Below, piece after piece: positions 49,458 through 56,643 of a DNA stretch of 64,000 bases. Source of the DNA: Luteolibacter sp. Y139 (lineage in GTDB: Bacteria > Verrucomicrobiota > Verrucomicrobiia > Verrucomicrobiales > Akkermansiaceae); assembly GCF_038066715.1 (NCBI RefSeq), contig NZ_JBBUKT010000005.1:62001-126000 (forward strand), given 5' to 3'. The notes under the pieces were generated by a model. That model ran no database searches, was not told the origin of the DNA, and was given only the letters and a program-made list of their open reading frames with translations. Made by a program: the position numbers and the translations under genes. Within the stretch, counting starts at the first letter, position 1, and every line of letters starts with the position of its first letter.

Positions 49458-49936
49458 TGCGGTCGTTTTACAGGTCGCGGTTGTTTTGGTGCGGGGTGCC
49501 GGGGTTGGTGTTCCTAATGTGGGTGTGGTGGGACTCGGGGCAGTATGAGTCCAATATGATATGGGATGGTGGAAACCGGGTGTATGATCTGCGGCTGAGT
49601 CGGGGATGCGTGGTCGGGGGAAGCGGGAGGGACAATTCGTTCGGGGTGGGTGGGGACGGATTCGGGACAGGACGATACCCACTGACGATGGAGCATGAGA
49701 TTCTCAGGATCCGGGACCGTCGGTTCGATTTTCCCCGGCCGTTCGAGTGGGACACCACCGTGAATGAGAATGGGAGATGGAGAACAGAGACTCGGCAGGT
49801 GAGCGTGGCGATGTGGGTGATGGTGGGATGCTATACCGTGGGCTGGCTGGGCGCGGTGTGGTGGTGGCAGCGGAGGAAGAGGCGGGTGATGGTGCTTCTA
49901 ACAGATTTGGCGAAGGGAACGGAGGTGGCGAGGTGA
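49457..49936 (+). CDS. Two-transmembrane family, type B; array gene 5
   Basis: 159 residues. MRSFYRSRLFWCGVPGLVFL, WWDSGQ. The ectodomain is Gly-rich ('GRDNSFGVGGDGFGTGRYPL') with motif DRRFDFPRPFEW. TM2 about 117-137, tail QRRKRRVMVLLTDLAKGTEVAR. Same coupling to the next gene. Confidence 0.85.
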   Translation: MRSFYRSRLFWCGVPGLVFLMWVWWDSGQYESNMIWDGGNRVYDLRLSRGCVVGGSGRDNSFGVGGDGFGTGRYPLTMEHEILRIRDRRFDFPRPFEWDTTVNENGRWRTETRQVSVAMWVMVGCYTVGWLGAVWWWQRRKRRVMVLLTDLAKGTEVAR

Positions 49937-50409
49937 TGCGGGCGTTTTACAAGTCGCGGTTGTTTTGGTGCGGGGTGCCGGGGTTGGTGTTTTTGCTGTG
50001 GGTGTGGTGGGATTCGGGGAGGCATTATTCCGAGGTGACGTGGTACCGGGGGAGCGAGGAGCGCGATGTGAGGGTGTATCGGGGAGTGGTGGAGTGGAGG
50101 AGTGTGGTGCAGCGTCTGTTCATTCCGGGGACGAAGCAGCTTTTCGTGGATCGCCATGAGATGGTGGAGGTGGACAAGAATGGCCTGGGGTTCACGAGGG
50201 AATGCGGGTTTGATCTTCCGGCGGGATTCCGGAGAGAAGAGAAGCCGGACGATGATCTGAAGATGACCTATGAGGCGGTGGAGGTGAGCGTGGCGCTGTG
50301 GTTGATCGCGGGGTGCTATGCGGCGATGTGGCTGGGGGCGGTGTTTGCCTGGCGGTGGAGGAAGCGGCGGGTGATGAGGCGTCTAACAGAAACGGAGGTG
50401 GTGGGGTGA
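49936..50409 (+). CDS. Two-transmembrane family, type B; array gene 6
   Basis: 157 residues. MRAFYKSRLFWCGVPGLVFL, WWDSGR. Ectodomain 'SEVTWYRGSEERDVRVYRGV' and motif ECGFDLPAGF. TM2 about 119-140 (LWLIAGCYAAMWLGAVFAW), tail WRKRRVMRRLTETEVVG. TGATG into the next gene. Confidence 0.85.
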   Translation: MRAFYKSRLFWCGVPGLVFLLWVWWDSGRHYSEVTWYRGSEERDVRVYRGVVEWRSVVQRLFIPGTKQLFVDRHEMVEVDKNGLGFTRECGFDLPAGFRREEKPDDDLKMTYEAVEVSVALWLIAGCYAAMWLGAVFAWRWRKRRVMRRLTETEVVG

Positions 50410-50870
50410 TGCGGGCGTTCTATAAGTCGCGGTTGTTTTGGTGCGGGGTGCCGGGGTTGGTGTTCCTGGTGTGGGCTTGGTGGGACTCGGGTGGGTATGA
50501 GTCGCAGGTGGGATGGATGGGAAAGGGCCGGGTGCGGGGTGTGCTGGTGAGCCGGGGTGCGGTGGGATGGGTCGATGGGGAGGACACGCTGATGAGAGCC
50601 CTGGGCGTGAAGGGCGGGCCGTGCTGGTCGCGGGAGGTCTTGTCCAAGTTCGACGAGAATGGCGGGCTGGCGCAGAGGGAGTGCGGGTTTGATGTGCGGC
50701 CGTTTTTCGAGAGAGGCGCGCTGGTGATCGACGAGGAGATGATCGTGGATGATGTGGACGGGCGGGTGGCGATGTGGGGAGTGATGGCTTGCTATGCGGT
50801 GATTTGGCTGGGGGCGGTGGGGGCGTGGCAGTGGAGGAAGAGGCGGGTGATGAAGGGGGAAGTTTGCTAG
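50409..50870 (+). CDS. Two-transmembrane family, type B; last gene of coupled array
   Basis: 153 residues. MRAFYKSRLFWCGVPGLVFL, WWDSGG. Ectodomain 'YESQVGWMGKGRVRGVLVSR', motif ECGFDVRPFF. TM2 about 121-142. The tail differs: QWRKRRVMKGEVC, then a stop followed by an AGTTTTC heptamer repeat. The usual RLTE..EVAG end is missing here but reappears just downstream in a 12-codon mini-ORF. Confidence 0.85.
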   Translation: MRAFYKSRLFWCGVPGLVFLVWAWWDSGGYESQVGWMGKGRVRGVLVSRGAVGWVDGEDTLMRALGVKGGPCWSREVLSKFDENGGLAQRECGFDVRPFFERGALVIDEEMIVDDVDGRVAMWGVMACYAVIWLGAVGAWQWRKRRVMKGEVC

Positions 50871-50906
50871 TTCCTAGTTTTTAGTTTTCAGTGAAGAGGA
50901 AAGGCA

Positions 50907-50942
50907 TGAGGCATTCTATGGAGATGGAGGTGGCGGGGTGAT
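50907..50942 (+). other. Mini-ORF MRHSMEMEVAG preserving the coupling signal
   Basis: ATG AGG CAT TCT ATG GAG ATG GAG GTG GCG GGG TGA, ending in TGATG with the next gene. It recreates the conserved C-terminal EMEVAG codons and their embedded GGAGGTGG ribosome-binding site without the rest of the gene. A near-identical mini-ORF (MRHSVEMEVAG) is at 52132-52168. Confidence 0.6.
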
Positions 50943-51459
50943 GCGGCTGTTCTATAAGTCGCGGTTGTTTTGGCTAGGGATGCCGGGGTTGGTGTTCTTG
51001 CTGTGGGTGTGGTGGGACTCGGGTGGGTGGGATTCGTCTGTGGTGCGGACGGTGCGGGGGAATGTCTTCCATGTGGTGAAGGTGAGAGGCGGGCTGGTGG
51101 AGTGGCAGCGTGACGAGTATCTGGGGACGGCGCCGATCTTGACGGGGAAGAGCTACTTCGACTTGCATGTCTATCGAACCGAGGTGGAGGAGCCTCCGCT
51201 TTCTGAGCGGGCGGGCCAGGTGGCGGGCAGGCGGTTCGATTTTCCGGCGGCCTACGAGAAGGAGAGGCAAACGTTGCGCGGTGAGCGAGCGGTGATGACG
51301 GAGCGGATCGATCTCGCGCGGGTGGCGCTGTGGGTGGTGGTGGCGGGGTATGGGATGGTGTGGCTGGGGGCGGTGAGTGCGTGGCAGTGGAGGAAGGCGC
51401 GGGTGATGAGGGAGCAATCATCAATCACCAATCCTCCAATCACCAATCAGAGTGCGTGA
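50941..51459 (+). CDS. Two-transmembrane family, type B
   Basis: 172 residues. MRLFYKSRLFWLGMPGLVFL, WWDSGG. The ectodomain 'VEWQRDEYLGTAPILTGKSY' is closely matched by the protein at 52655-53170; motif GRRFDFPAAYEK. TM2 about 122-143, tail QWRKARVMREQSSITN and PPITNQSA, the last ~14 residues being encoded by CAATCAC heptamer repeats. Confidence 0.83.
   Translation: MRLFYKSRLFWLGMPGLVFLLWVWWDSGGWDSSVVRTVRGNVFHVVKVRGGLVEWQRDEYLGTAPILTGKSYFDLHVYRTEVEEPPLSERAGQVAGRRFDFPAAYEKERQTLRGERAVMTERIDLARVALWVVVAGYGMVWLGAVSAWQWRKARVMREQSSITNPPITNQSA
51416..51450. repeat. Heptameric tandem repeat (CAATCAC type)
   Basis: CAATCAT CAATCAC CAATCCT CCAATCA CCAATCAG, with period seven, overlaps the 3' end of the gene at 50941. 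A related copy with 'GGAGTGCATGA' right flank is at 57576-57612 at the end of the gene at 57002. Confidence 0.65.
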
Positions 51460-51619
51460 GGAACGGGACGCTGGCGCGATGGGCGGAGTTCTTCCGGGAA
51501 GCGCTGCTCTCCCATGGTGGCGGTGCGGCGATGCGGGAGCCTTTTATTCTCCTCAAGCACTTCGATTGGTGATTGAGAGATTGATGATTGGTGATTTTCT
51601 CAAGAGGATCGCTTGAAGG

Positions 51620-52096
51620 ATGAGACGGCCGTTTTACAAGTCGCGGTTGTTTTGGTGCGGGGTGCCGGGACTGGTGTTTCTGGTGTGGGCGTGGGTGATC
51701 TCGTTTCATCATGTGCCGCGGGTGATGTCGTGGGTGAGTTCGGTGGGGCCGGGGATCAGCGCGGGATACAACGAGTGGGAGGCGCGGCTGCAGCAGGGGA
51801 AGGTGATTTTTCACCGGGGCCTTCTATTGTCGGCGCCGCCGGGGGTGAAGGCGCATGGGAGTGGGCCGGGCTTCGACTACAATGGATACCTGTATTTGCA
51901 GGATAAGCCGACGCAGTGGGGAAGGGATGTGACGGTGACAGGACTTCAGAGGCTGGGGAAGAAATGCTCGATCAGGGAGGTGGAGTGGTGGCTTTCGATG
52001 AGATTCGTGGTGGCGGGGTATGTGGGGGTGTGGCTGGGGATGGTGTGGTGGTGGCAGTGGAGGAAGAGGAGGGTGGTGGAGAAGGGAGTTTGCTAG
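51620..52096 (+). CDS. Two-transmembrane family, chimeric member
   Basis: 158 residues. The N-terminus is type B (MRRPFYKSRLFWCGVPGLVF) but WWDSG is replaced by VISFHH. The ectodomain and TM2 ('NEWEARLQQGKVIFHRG', then 'WWLSMRFVVAGYVGVWLGMV') resemble the long type A variants at 46774 and 57002. It therefore looks like a junction of a type B front and a long-type back. Tail QWRKRRVVEKGVC, as in the array's last gene. Confidence 0.8.
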   Translation: MRRPFYKSRLFWCGVPGLVFLVWAWVISFHHVPRVMSWVSSVGPGISAGYNEWEARLQQGKVIFHRGLLLSAPPGVKAHGSGPGFDYNGYLYLQDKPTQWGRDVTVTGLQRLGKKCSIREVEWWLSMRFVVAGYVGVWLGMVWWWQWRKRRVVEKGVC

Positions 52097-52131
52097 TCTG
52101 AAGTTTTCAGTTTTGAGTGAAGAGGAAAGGC

Positions 52132-52168
52132 ATGAGGCATTCTGTCGAGATGGAGGTGGCGGGGTGAT
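52132..52168 (+). other. Mini-ORF MRHSVEMEVAG preserving the coupling signal
   Basis: Second copy of the 12-codon mini-ORF, again after an AGTTTTC repeat and 'GGAAAGGC', and again ending TGATG into a type B gene. One coding difference (Val for Met) from the copy at 50907. Confidence 0.6.
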
Positions 52169-52655
52169 GCGGCCGTTCTATAAGTCGCGGTTGTTTTGGT
52201 GCGGGGTGCCGGGGTTGGTGTTCTTGCTGTGGGTGTGGTGGGACTCGGGTGGGTGTATTTCCTTTGTGCGATGGGGCCCGAGCGGCGATGAAAAGGGTGT
52301 GGAGGTGATGGTGGGGGATGTGGTCTGGCGGCGCACGAAGCAGTCCTGGAGCGGGTCGGCAGGAAGGAGGCCGATTTCCGTGGCTCGTATTGACTTGCGG
52401 GAGGATCCACTCAGCCGCACGGGGCCCGCGCGGGCGCGGCAGTTCGATCTTCAACCGCTTTTCCGGGTGTCGACGGAAGTGTATGGGAAGGAGCCGAGGG
52501 TGGTGCATGAGCGGCTTGTGAGAGCGGCGTTCTGGGGAGTCGTGGCGGGATATGTGGTGGTCTGGCTGGGGCTGGTGTTTGCGTGGCGGTGGAGGAAGCG
52601 GCGGGTGATGGGGCGTCTAACAGAGTCAGTGATGGAAACGGAGGTGGCGGGATGA
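52167..52655 (+). CDS. Two-transmembrane family, type B
   Basis: 162 residues. MRPFYKSRLFWCGVPGLVFL, WWDSGG. Ectodomain 'RWGPSGDEKGVEVMVGDVVW', motif ARQFDLQPLF. TM2 about 117-138 (FWGVVAGYVVVWLGLVFAW), tail WRKRRVMGRLTESVMETEVAG. Overlaps the next gene by TGATG. Confidence 0.85.
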   Translation: MRPFYKSRLFWCGVPGLVFLLWVWWDSGGCISFVRWGPSGDEKGVEVMVGDVVWRRTKQSWSGSAGRRPISVARIDLREDPLSRTGPARARQFDLQPLFRVSTEVYGKEPRVVHERLVRAAFWGVVAGYVVVWLGLVFAWRWRKRRVMGRLTESVMETEVAG

Positions 52656-53170
52656 TGCGGGCGTTTTACAAATCGCGGTTGTTCTGGTGCGGGGTGCCGG
52701 GGTTGGTGTTTTTGATTTGGGTGTGGTGGGATTCGGGTGGGTGGCATTCGTATGTGGTGCGGCCGGCGAGTGGGGGTGTGTTTGATTCGGTGATGGTGAG
52801 TCGCGGGCGGGTGGAGTGGCAGCGTAACGCGTATGTGGGGACGCCTCCGATTTTGACGGGGAAGAGCTACTTGGGCTTGCAGGCGTATCGGGCCGAGGTG
52901 GAGGAGAGTCCGTTCGCTATTTGGGTGGGCCGGTTGCCGGGCAGGGGGTTTGATTTTCCGGCGGCCTTCGGGTGGGAGAGTCAGACGTTGCTCGGTATGC
53001 GAGCGGAGATTACGGAGCGGATCTATTTCGCGTGGGTGGCGATGTGGGTGGTGGTGCTGTTGTATGTGGCGGTGTGGCTGGGGATGGTGTTTGGGTGGCG
53101 GTGGTGGAAGAGGCGGGTGATGGAGCGGGAGGCGAACGTTGAACATCGAACTCTGAACTCTGAAGGATGA
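52655..53170 (+). CDS. Two-transmembrane family, type B
   Basis: 171 residues. MRAFYKSRLFWCGVPGLVFL (an in-frame ATG also precedes at 52652). Ectodomain 'VEWQRNAYVGTPPILTGKSY' pairs with 50941-51459; motif GRGFDFPAAF. TM2 about 122-145. The tail EREANVEHRTLNSEG is encoded by GAACGTT/GAACTCT heptamers, which replaced the usual RLTE end. ATGA overlap with the next ORF. Confidence 0.83.
   Translation: MRAFYKSRLFWCGVPGLVFLIWVWWDSGGWHSYVVRPASGGVFDSVMVSRGRVEWQRNAYVGTPPILTGKSYLGLQAYRAEVEESPFAIWVGRLPGRGFDFPAAFGWESQTLLGMRAEITERIYFAWVAMWVVVLLYVAVWLGMVFGWRWWKRRVMEREANVEHRTLNSEG
53134..53161. repeat. Heptameric tandem repeat (GAACTCT type)
   Basis: GAACGTT GAACATC GAACTCT GAACTCT, followed by GAAGGATGA that forms the ribosome-binding site and start of the next gene. 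Coding for the last residues of the gene at 52655. Confidence 0.7.
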
Positions 53171-53685
53171 ATGGAGAGGCAGATGGGATGGATGGGGTGA
53201 AGGGAGGTCGCGCGGGGATGAGGCGGGCGTTTTGGCGTTCGCGGTTGTTTTGGTGCGGGGTGCCGGGGCTGGTGTTCTTGCTGTGGGTGTGGTGGGATTC
53301 GGGTGGGCATGTCTCTGGTGTCGCGTGGATTGGAAAGGAGAGGTCTTACCAGTTGTTCGTGGCGTCCGGCCGAGTGGGATTGGCTCAATATAGACATCCG
53401 GCAGGGATGGGCTTTAAGCCGCTTCCTACGATTCGATATGAATCAAAAGAGAGCGGTCGACCGAGGCGATGCCGCTTTGATGTAAAGCCCGCCTTCGAGG
53501 TGACAAAGAATTTGAATGTCGACCACGTGCTCTTCGGATATGAAGACGTTCTCGTGGCGATGTGGGTGATCGGGGGAGCTTACGCGATGGGATGGATGGG
53601 GTCCATCTGCTGGTGGCAGCAGAGAAAGAAGAAGGCGATGAAGCGTCTAACAGAAGCGGTGATGGAAGTGGAGGTGGCGCGGTGA
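53167..53685 (+). CDS. Two-transmembrane family, type B
   Basis: 172 residues from 53167; the family-like start MRRAFWRSRLFWCGVPG is at 53218 and may be the true one. WWDSGG. Ectodomain 'SYQLFVASGRVGLAQYRHPA', motif RCRFDVKPAF. TM2 about 130-150 is less typical (MWVIGGAYAMGWMGSICWW). Tail QQRKKKAMKRLTEAVMEVEVAR. GTGA overlap with the next gene. Confidence 0.8.
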   Translation: MNGEADGMDGVKGGRAGMRRAFWRSRLFWCGVPGLVFLLWVWWDSGGHVSGVAWIGKERSYQLFVASGRVGLAQYRHPAGMGFKPLPTIRYESKESGRPRRCRFDVKPAFEVTKNLNVDHVLFGYEDVLVAMWVIGGAYAMGWMGSICWWQQRKKKAMKRLTEAVMEVEVAR

Positions 53686-54152
53686 AGAGGCGGTTTTACA
53701 GGTCGCGGTTGTTTTGGTGCGGGGTGCCGGGGTTGGTGTTCTTGCTGTGGGTGTGGTGGGATTCGGGTGGGCATGATTCGTATGTGCTCAGGGGCAGTGG
53801 GATGGGGTACTATGATGTGCGGGTGAATCGGGGAGCGGTGCGGTGGAGTCGCATCAGGGAGAGTTCGGGAAGGAGCAGTTTCCCGAATGAGTTCTCGATG
53901 GGGCGAAGCTTGATCGCGGCGGATGACGGGAGCGGTCCATCGCCGAGGCGGAGGTGTCAGTTTGATGTGCCGCCGCTTTTCAAGTGGGAGAGGGATGCGA
54001 GCTTCCGGGCGCTGGGGTGGGAGAGCTTGAGCGCGGGGGTGGCGCTGTGGGGGATCACTGTCGCGTATGGAGTGATGTGGCTGGGCGCGGTGGGGTGGTG
54101 GGAGTGGAGGAAGGCGAATGCTGAAGATGGGGCGCTGAGCGTTGAGCGTTGA
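53682..54152 (+). CDS. Two-transmembrane family, type B (GTG start)
   Basis: 156 residues. Start GTG inside GTGA at 53682-53685: KRRFYRSRLFWCGVPGLVFL, WWDSGG. Ectodomain 'DSYVLRGSGMGYYDVRVNRG', motif RCQFDVPPLFKW. TM2 about 124-145, tail EWRKANAEDGALSVER encoded partly by GAGCGTT heptamers (54135-54165). Confidence 0.8.
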   Translation: MKRRFYRSRLFWCGVPGLVFLLWVWWDSGGHDSYVLRGSGMGYYDVRVNRGAVRWSRIRESSGRSSFPNEFSMGRSLIAADDGSGPSPRRRCQFDVPPLFKWERDASFRALGWESLSAGVALWGITVAYGVMWLGAVGWWEWRKANAEDGALSVER

Positions 54153-54271
54153 ACTTTGAATGAAGGATGACGTGGGGGGCGTATGCGCGGGAGTGAGCCT
54201 TTCTTTTGGGAGGTGAGGGGGAGTCGGGGTTTCCGGGTTATCTGTGTGTTTATCCGATTGGGCTTTGTTTT

Positions 54272-54718
54272 ATGATGACTTCACGACCGTGGTATCGTTG
54301 GAAATCGTTTTGGCTGGGGGTGGTGGTGCTGGGGTTTTTCGGGTGGGCGTGGATGCGGTCGATGACGCGGGACGAGGGGCTCTTGGTCCGTGGGCCGGGG
54401 ACGAGGCGGGTGGAGGCGGGAGTTTATGACGGGTGCTTCCGGGTGAGGAGATGGCAGCGGGATGTGGATACGGATCATCAGACGATCCGGTGGGAATCGA
54501 GGGTGCGAGAGAAGGGGCGGCTGGGACCGGGGGACGGACGGAAGTGGGCGCTGATGGGGGAGGAGGTGGTGAAGCCATGGGTGGACCAGTGGTGGATTTC
54601 GTTTCCGATGTGGGTGCCCTTCGCGGGGTGGCTGGGGGTGTGGGGTGCGTGGCTGGGGTGGCATGGGAGGCGGATGAGGCGTGGGGCAGGGGAGTGCCGA
54701 GTGATCGGTGATCAGTGA
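54272..54718 (+). CDS. Two-transmembrane family, type A
   Basis: 148 residues. MMTSRPWYRWKSFWLG, TM1 about 16-32. The ectodomain 'MTRDEGLLVRGPGTRRVEAG' pairs with 47607-48053. TM2 about 106-128 (FPMWVPFAGWLGVWGAWLGW), tail HGRRMRRGAGECRVIGDQ, where CRVIGDQ and the stop come from the GTGATCGGTGATCAG repeat. Confidence 0.8.
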   Translation: MMTSRPWYRWKSFWLGVVVLGFFGWAWMRSMTRDEGLLVRGPGTRRVEAGVYDGCFRVRRWQRDVDTDHQTIRWESRVREKGRLGPGDGRKWALMGEEVVKPWVDQWWISFPMWVPFAGWLGVWGAWLGWHGRRMRRGAGECRVIGDQ

Positions 54719-54785
54719 AAGGCGTCGGGGCTGGTGGAGGAACGAGATGCGGAGGCGTGGAGGAGGCGCGGAGGAGAGATGGAGG
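54690..54785. repeat. Composite GTGATC repeat overlapping a gene end
   Basis: GAGTGCCGAGTGATCGGTGATCAGTG begins inside the gene at 54272-54718 and is followed by 'GGCGTCGGGGCTGGTGGAGG' and a degenerate GGAGGCGTGG... segment, the same layout as at 47375-47470. Confidence 0.7.
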
Positions 54786-54928
54786 GAGCTAAGGAGGAAA
54801 GGGATGGCGGAGATTGGACCTTGTGGGGACGGGTGGTTTGTGGCAGGGTGATGGCGGCTGTTGATTCGATGTTCGGAGGCGGATGTTGGATGCCTTGGTT
54901 GCATGTCCGTTCCCCCGATGTTGTTTTC

Positions 54929-55423
54929 ATGATGCCGTGCCCTTTTTATCGTTCGCGGCTCTTTTGGTACGGGGTGCCGGGGCTGGTGTTTTTACTGTGG
55001 GTGTGGTGGGACTCGGGGGGATGGAATTCGCACGTTCGGTGGGAACGACCGGGAAAGGTGCGCTATGTGGGGGTGAGGATGGGTGGTGTGCAGTGGGGGA
55101 GTTCGACCTTGAGGGAGAATTACCCGCCCGGCCCGAGCGATTTCCCGGTGGTGCGTGGTGAATTGCCGGCGGAGGACGGGAGTGCTCCGGCGGGGAAGCG
55201 TGGGCGGCGGTTTGATTTTCCGCCGCTGATCAAGACGGTGGTGGAGGAGCGAAGCCGGGGTGGGATGGTCATGGATCTGGTGACGGGGGAGATCGCGCTG
55301 TGGGGAATCGTGGGGTGCCATGTGATGGTGTGGGTGGGGATGGTCTTCTGGTGGCAGCGGAGGAAGGGAAGGGTGACGGCGCGTCTAACAGATTCGACGG
55401 CGGGAATGGAGGTGGCGGGATGA
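54929..55423 (+). CDS. Two-transmembrane family, type B
   Basis: 164 residues from MMPCPFYRSRLFWYGVPGLV, WWDSGG. Ectodomain 'NSHVRWERPGKVRYVGVRMG', motif GRRFDFPPLI. TM2 about 127-147. Tail QRRKGRVTARLTDSTAGMEVAG with TCTAACAG at 55384 and TGATG overlap into the next gene. The frame is open upstream to 54734 through repeats. Confidence 0.82.
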   Translation: MMPCPFYRSRLFWYGVPGLVFLLWVWWDSGGWNSHVRWERPGKVRYVGVRMGGVQWGSSTLRENYPPGPSDFPVVRGELPAEDGSAPAGKRGRRFDFPPLIKTVVEERSRGGMVMDLVTGEIALWGIVGCHVMVWVGMVFWWQRRKGRVTARLTDSTAGMEVAG

Positions 55424-55965
55424 TGGCGATGCTGATGCGGCTTTTCCGGCGGGTGTGGATCTATTGGCCGGGGGTGCCGGGGATGGTGCTGCTGCTGGGG
55501 ATGTGGTGGGACTCGGGTGGGTATCATTCGTTGGTGGACGTCGGCCGCGGCGGGATGAACTACAAGCTGCAGCTGGAGCTGGGCTCGATCTGGTGGCAGC
55601 AGACGACGGAGTGGCGAAAGGAGGGTGTGGCGAAGGATCACTTCGACACGGGGCGGACCGCGCTGCAATCGGTGGGGGTGGCGGGACCGAGGGGAAGGCA
55701 GTTTGATTTGCCGCCTGCGTTGTCGCGGTATGCGACTTCATTCGGGGGTCAGCAGTTCAAGCGCGACATCGTGATCGTGCAGCTGGGGCTGTGGGCGATC
55801 GTGGCGGGGTATGTGGCGCTGTGGGCGGTGCTGGTTTTCGCGTGGCATGCGCGGAAGAGGCGGATGAAGGCGAACGTGGAGCGCGGAGCCTTGAATCGAA
55901 ATGCGGTGGCGGGTGATCAGTCGTCATTGATCCGTGGAGTGGCCGCGGGATGGTGGAGGTTTTGA
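55423..55965 (+). CDS. Two-transmembrane family, type B, diverged N-terminus
   Basis: 180 residues. MAMLMRLFRRVWIYWPGVPGMVLL: the usual SRLFWCGVPG is altered to RVWIYWPGVPG, while MWWDSGGY is kept. Ectodomain 'LQLELGSIWWQQTTEWRKEG', motif GRQFDLPPAL. TM2 about 126-146 (LGLWAIVAGYVALWAVLVFAW). A long tail (HARKRRMKANVERGALNRNA...) extends through repeat sequence to TGA 55965. Confidence 0.78.
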   Translation: MAMLMRLFRRVWIYWPGVPGMVLLLGMWWDSGGYHSLVDVGRGGMNYKLQLELGSIWWQQTTEWRKEGVAKDHFDTGRTALQSVGVAGPRGRQFDLPPALSRYATSFGGQQFKRDIVIVQLGLWAIVAGYVALWAVLVFAWHARKRRMKANVERGALNRNAVAGDQSSLIRGVAAGWWRF

Positions 55966-56094
55966 TGGCGGGATACGTGGAGGGGGAAGTGGTGGGGATG
56001 AGATGGATGAGGAGCGGGTGAAGTGAGTGTGAGGAAGTGATGAAGGGGTGGATCCTCATTGGCGGGCGCGGGTGTGGACGAGTAGGGTGGTGAG

Positions 56095-56643
56095 ATGGGT
56101 TCCGAGTGGGCCTGGCTTTTGATGAGCGTGCTTTCCACCGTGATCACCTTGTGGGACTTCGCCGTGGCTTTGTTTCCGGCGGTGGGATGGATGGTGGTGG
56201 TGTGGCTGATGTGGCGGTGCTCGAGGGCGGAGGAGCCGATGGCGAGTTTCAGGAGGTGGCTGTCGACGATGGTGATCGTGGCGGGTGTCTCGACGGCGGA
56301 GGGGATGTGGGTGCGGCGAGATTGGGCGCAGGCGGAGGAGCACGAGATGAGGCGCAGCGCGAGGGATGCGATGAAGCAGATCGAGCTGGCGGTGGATTCT
56401 TACTATTGGGCTCGCGGCGAGTGGCCGGCGGGTGGGAATCGGGAGGTGATGGCGACGCTGCTGAAGGGGCGGGAGGATGGCGGTGGTGGGTATTTGAATC
56501 GGGGGAATGTGAGGCTGGGGGCGGATGGGTCGGCGCTGGATCCGTGGCGGCGGCCGTATTTGATGGAGGTGCGAGGGGAGAAGATGAGGGTGTGGTCGGC
56601 GGGGAAGGATGGGGTGTCGGGGACGGGGGACGATGTTTTCTAA
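56095..56643 (+). CDS. Membrane protein with GspG-like pseudopilin C-terminal domain
   Basis: 182 residues. Two hydrophobic spans at the N-terminus (about 8-40 and 59-75), then a helical segment 'RRSARDAMKQIELAVDSYYW' and the C-terminal 'DPWRRPYLMEVRGEKMRVWS' with 'GKDGVSGTGDDVF', the Ca-loop pattern of major type II secretion pseudopilins. A standard prepilin peptidase site is not evident, and the extra membrane span is unusual. Its stop TAA lies inside TCTAACAG (56639-56646). Confidence 0.72.
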   Translation: MGSEWAWLLMSVLSTVITLWDFAVALFPAVGWMVVVWLMWRCSRAEEPMASFRRWLSTMVIVAGVSTAEGMWVRRDWAQAEEHEMRRSARDAMKQIELAVDSYYWARGEWPAGGNREVMATLLKGREDGGGGYLNRGNVRLGADGSALDPWRRPYLMEVRGEKMRVWSAGKDGVSGTGDDVF

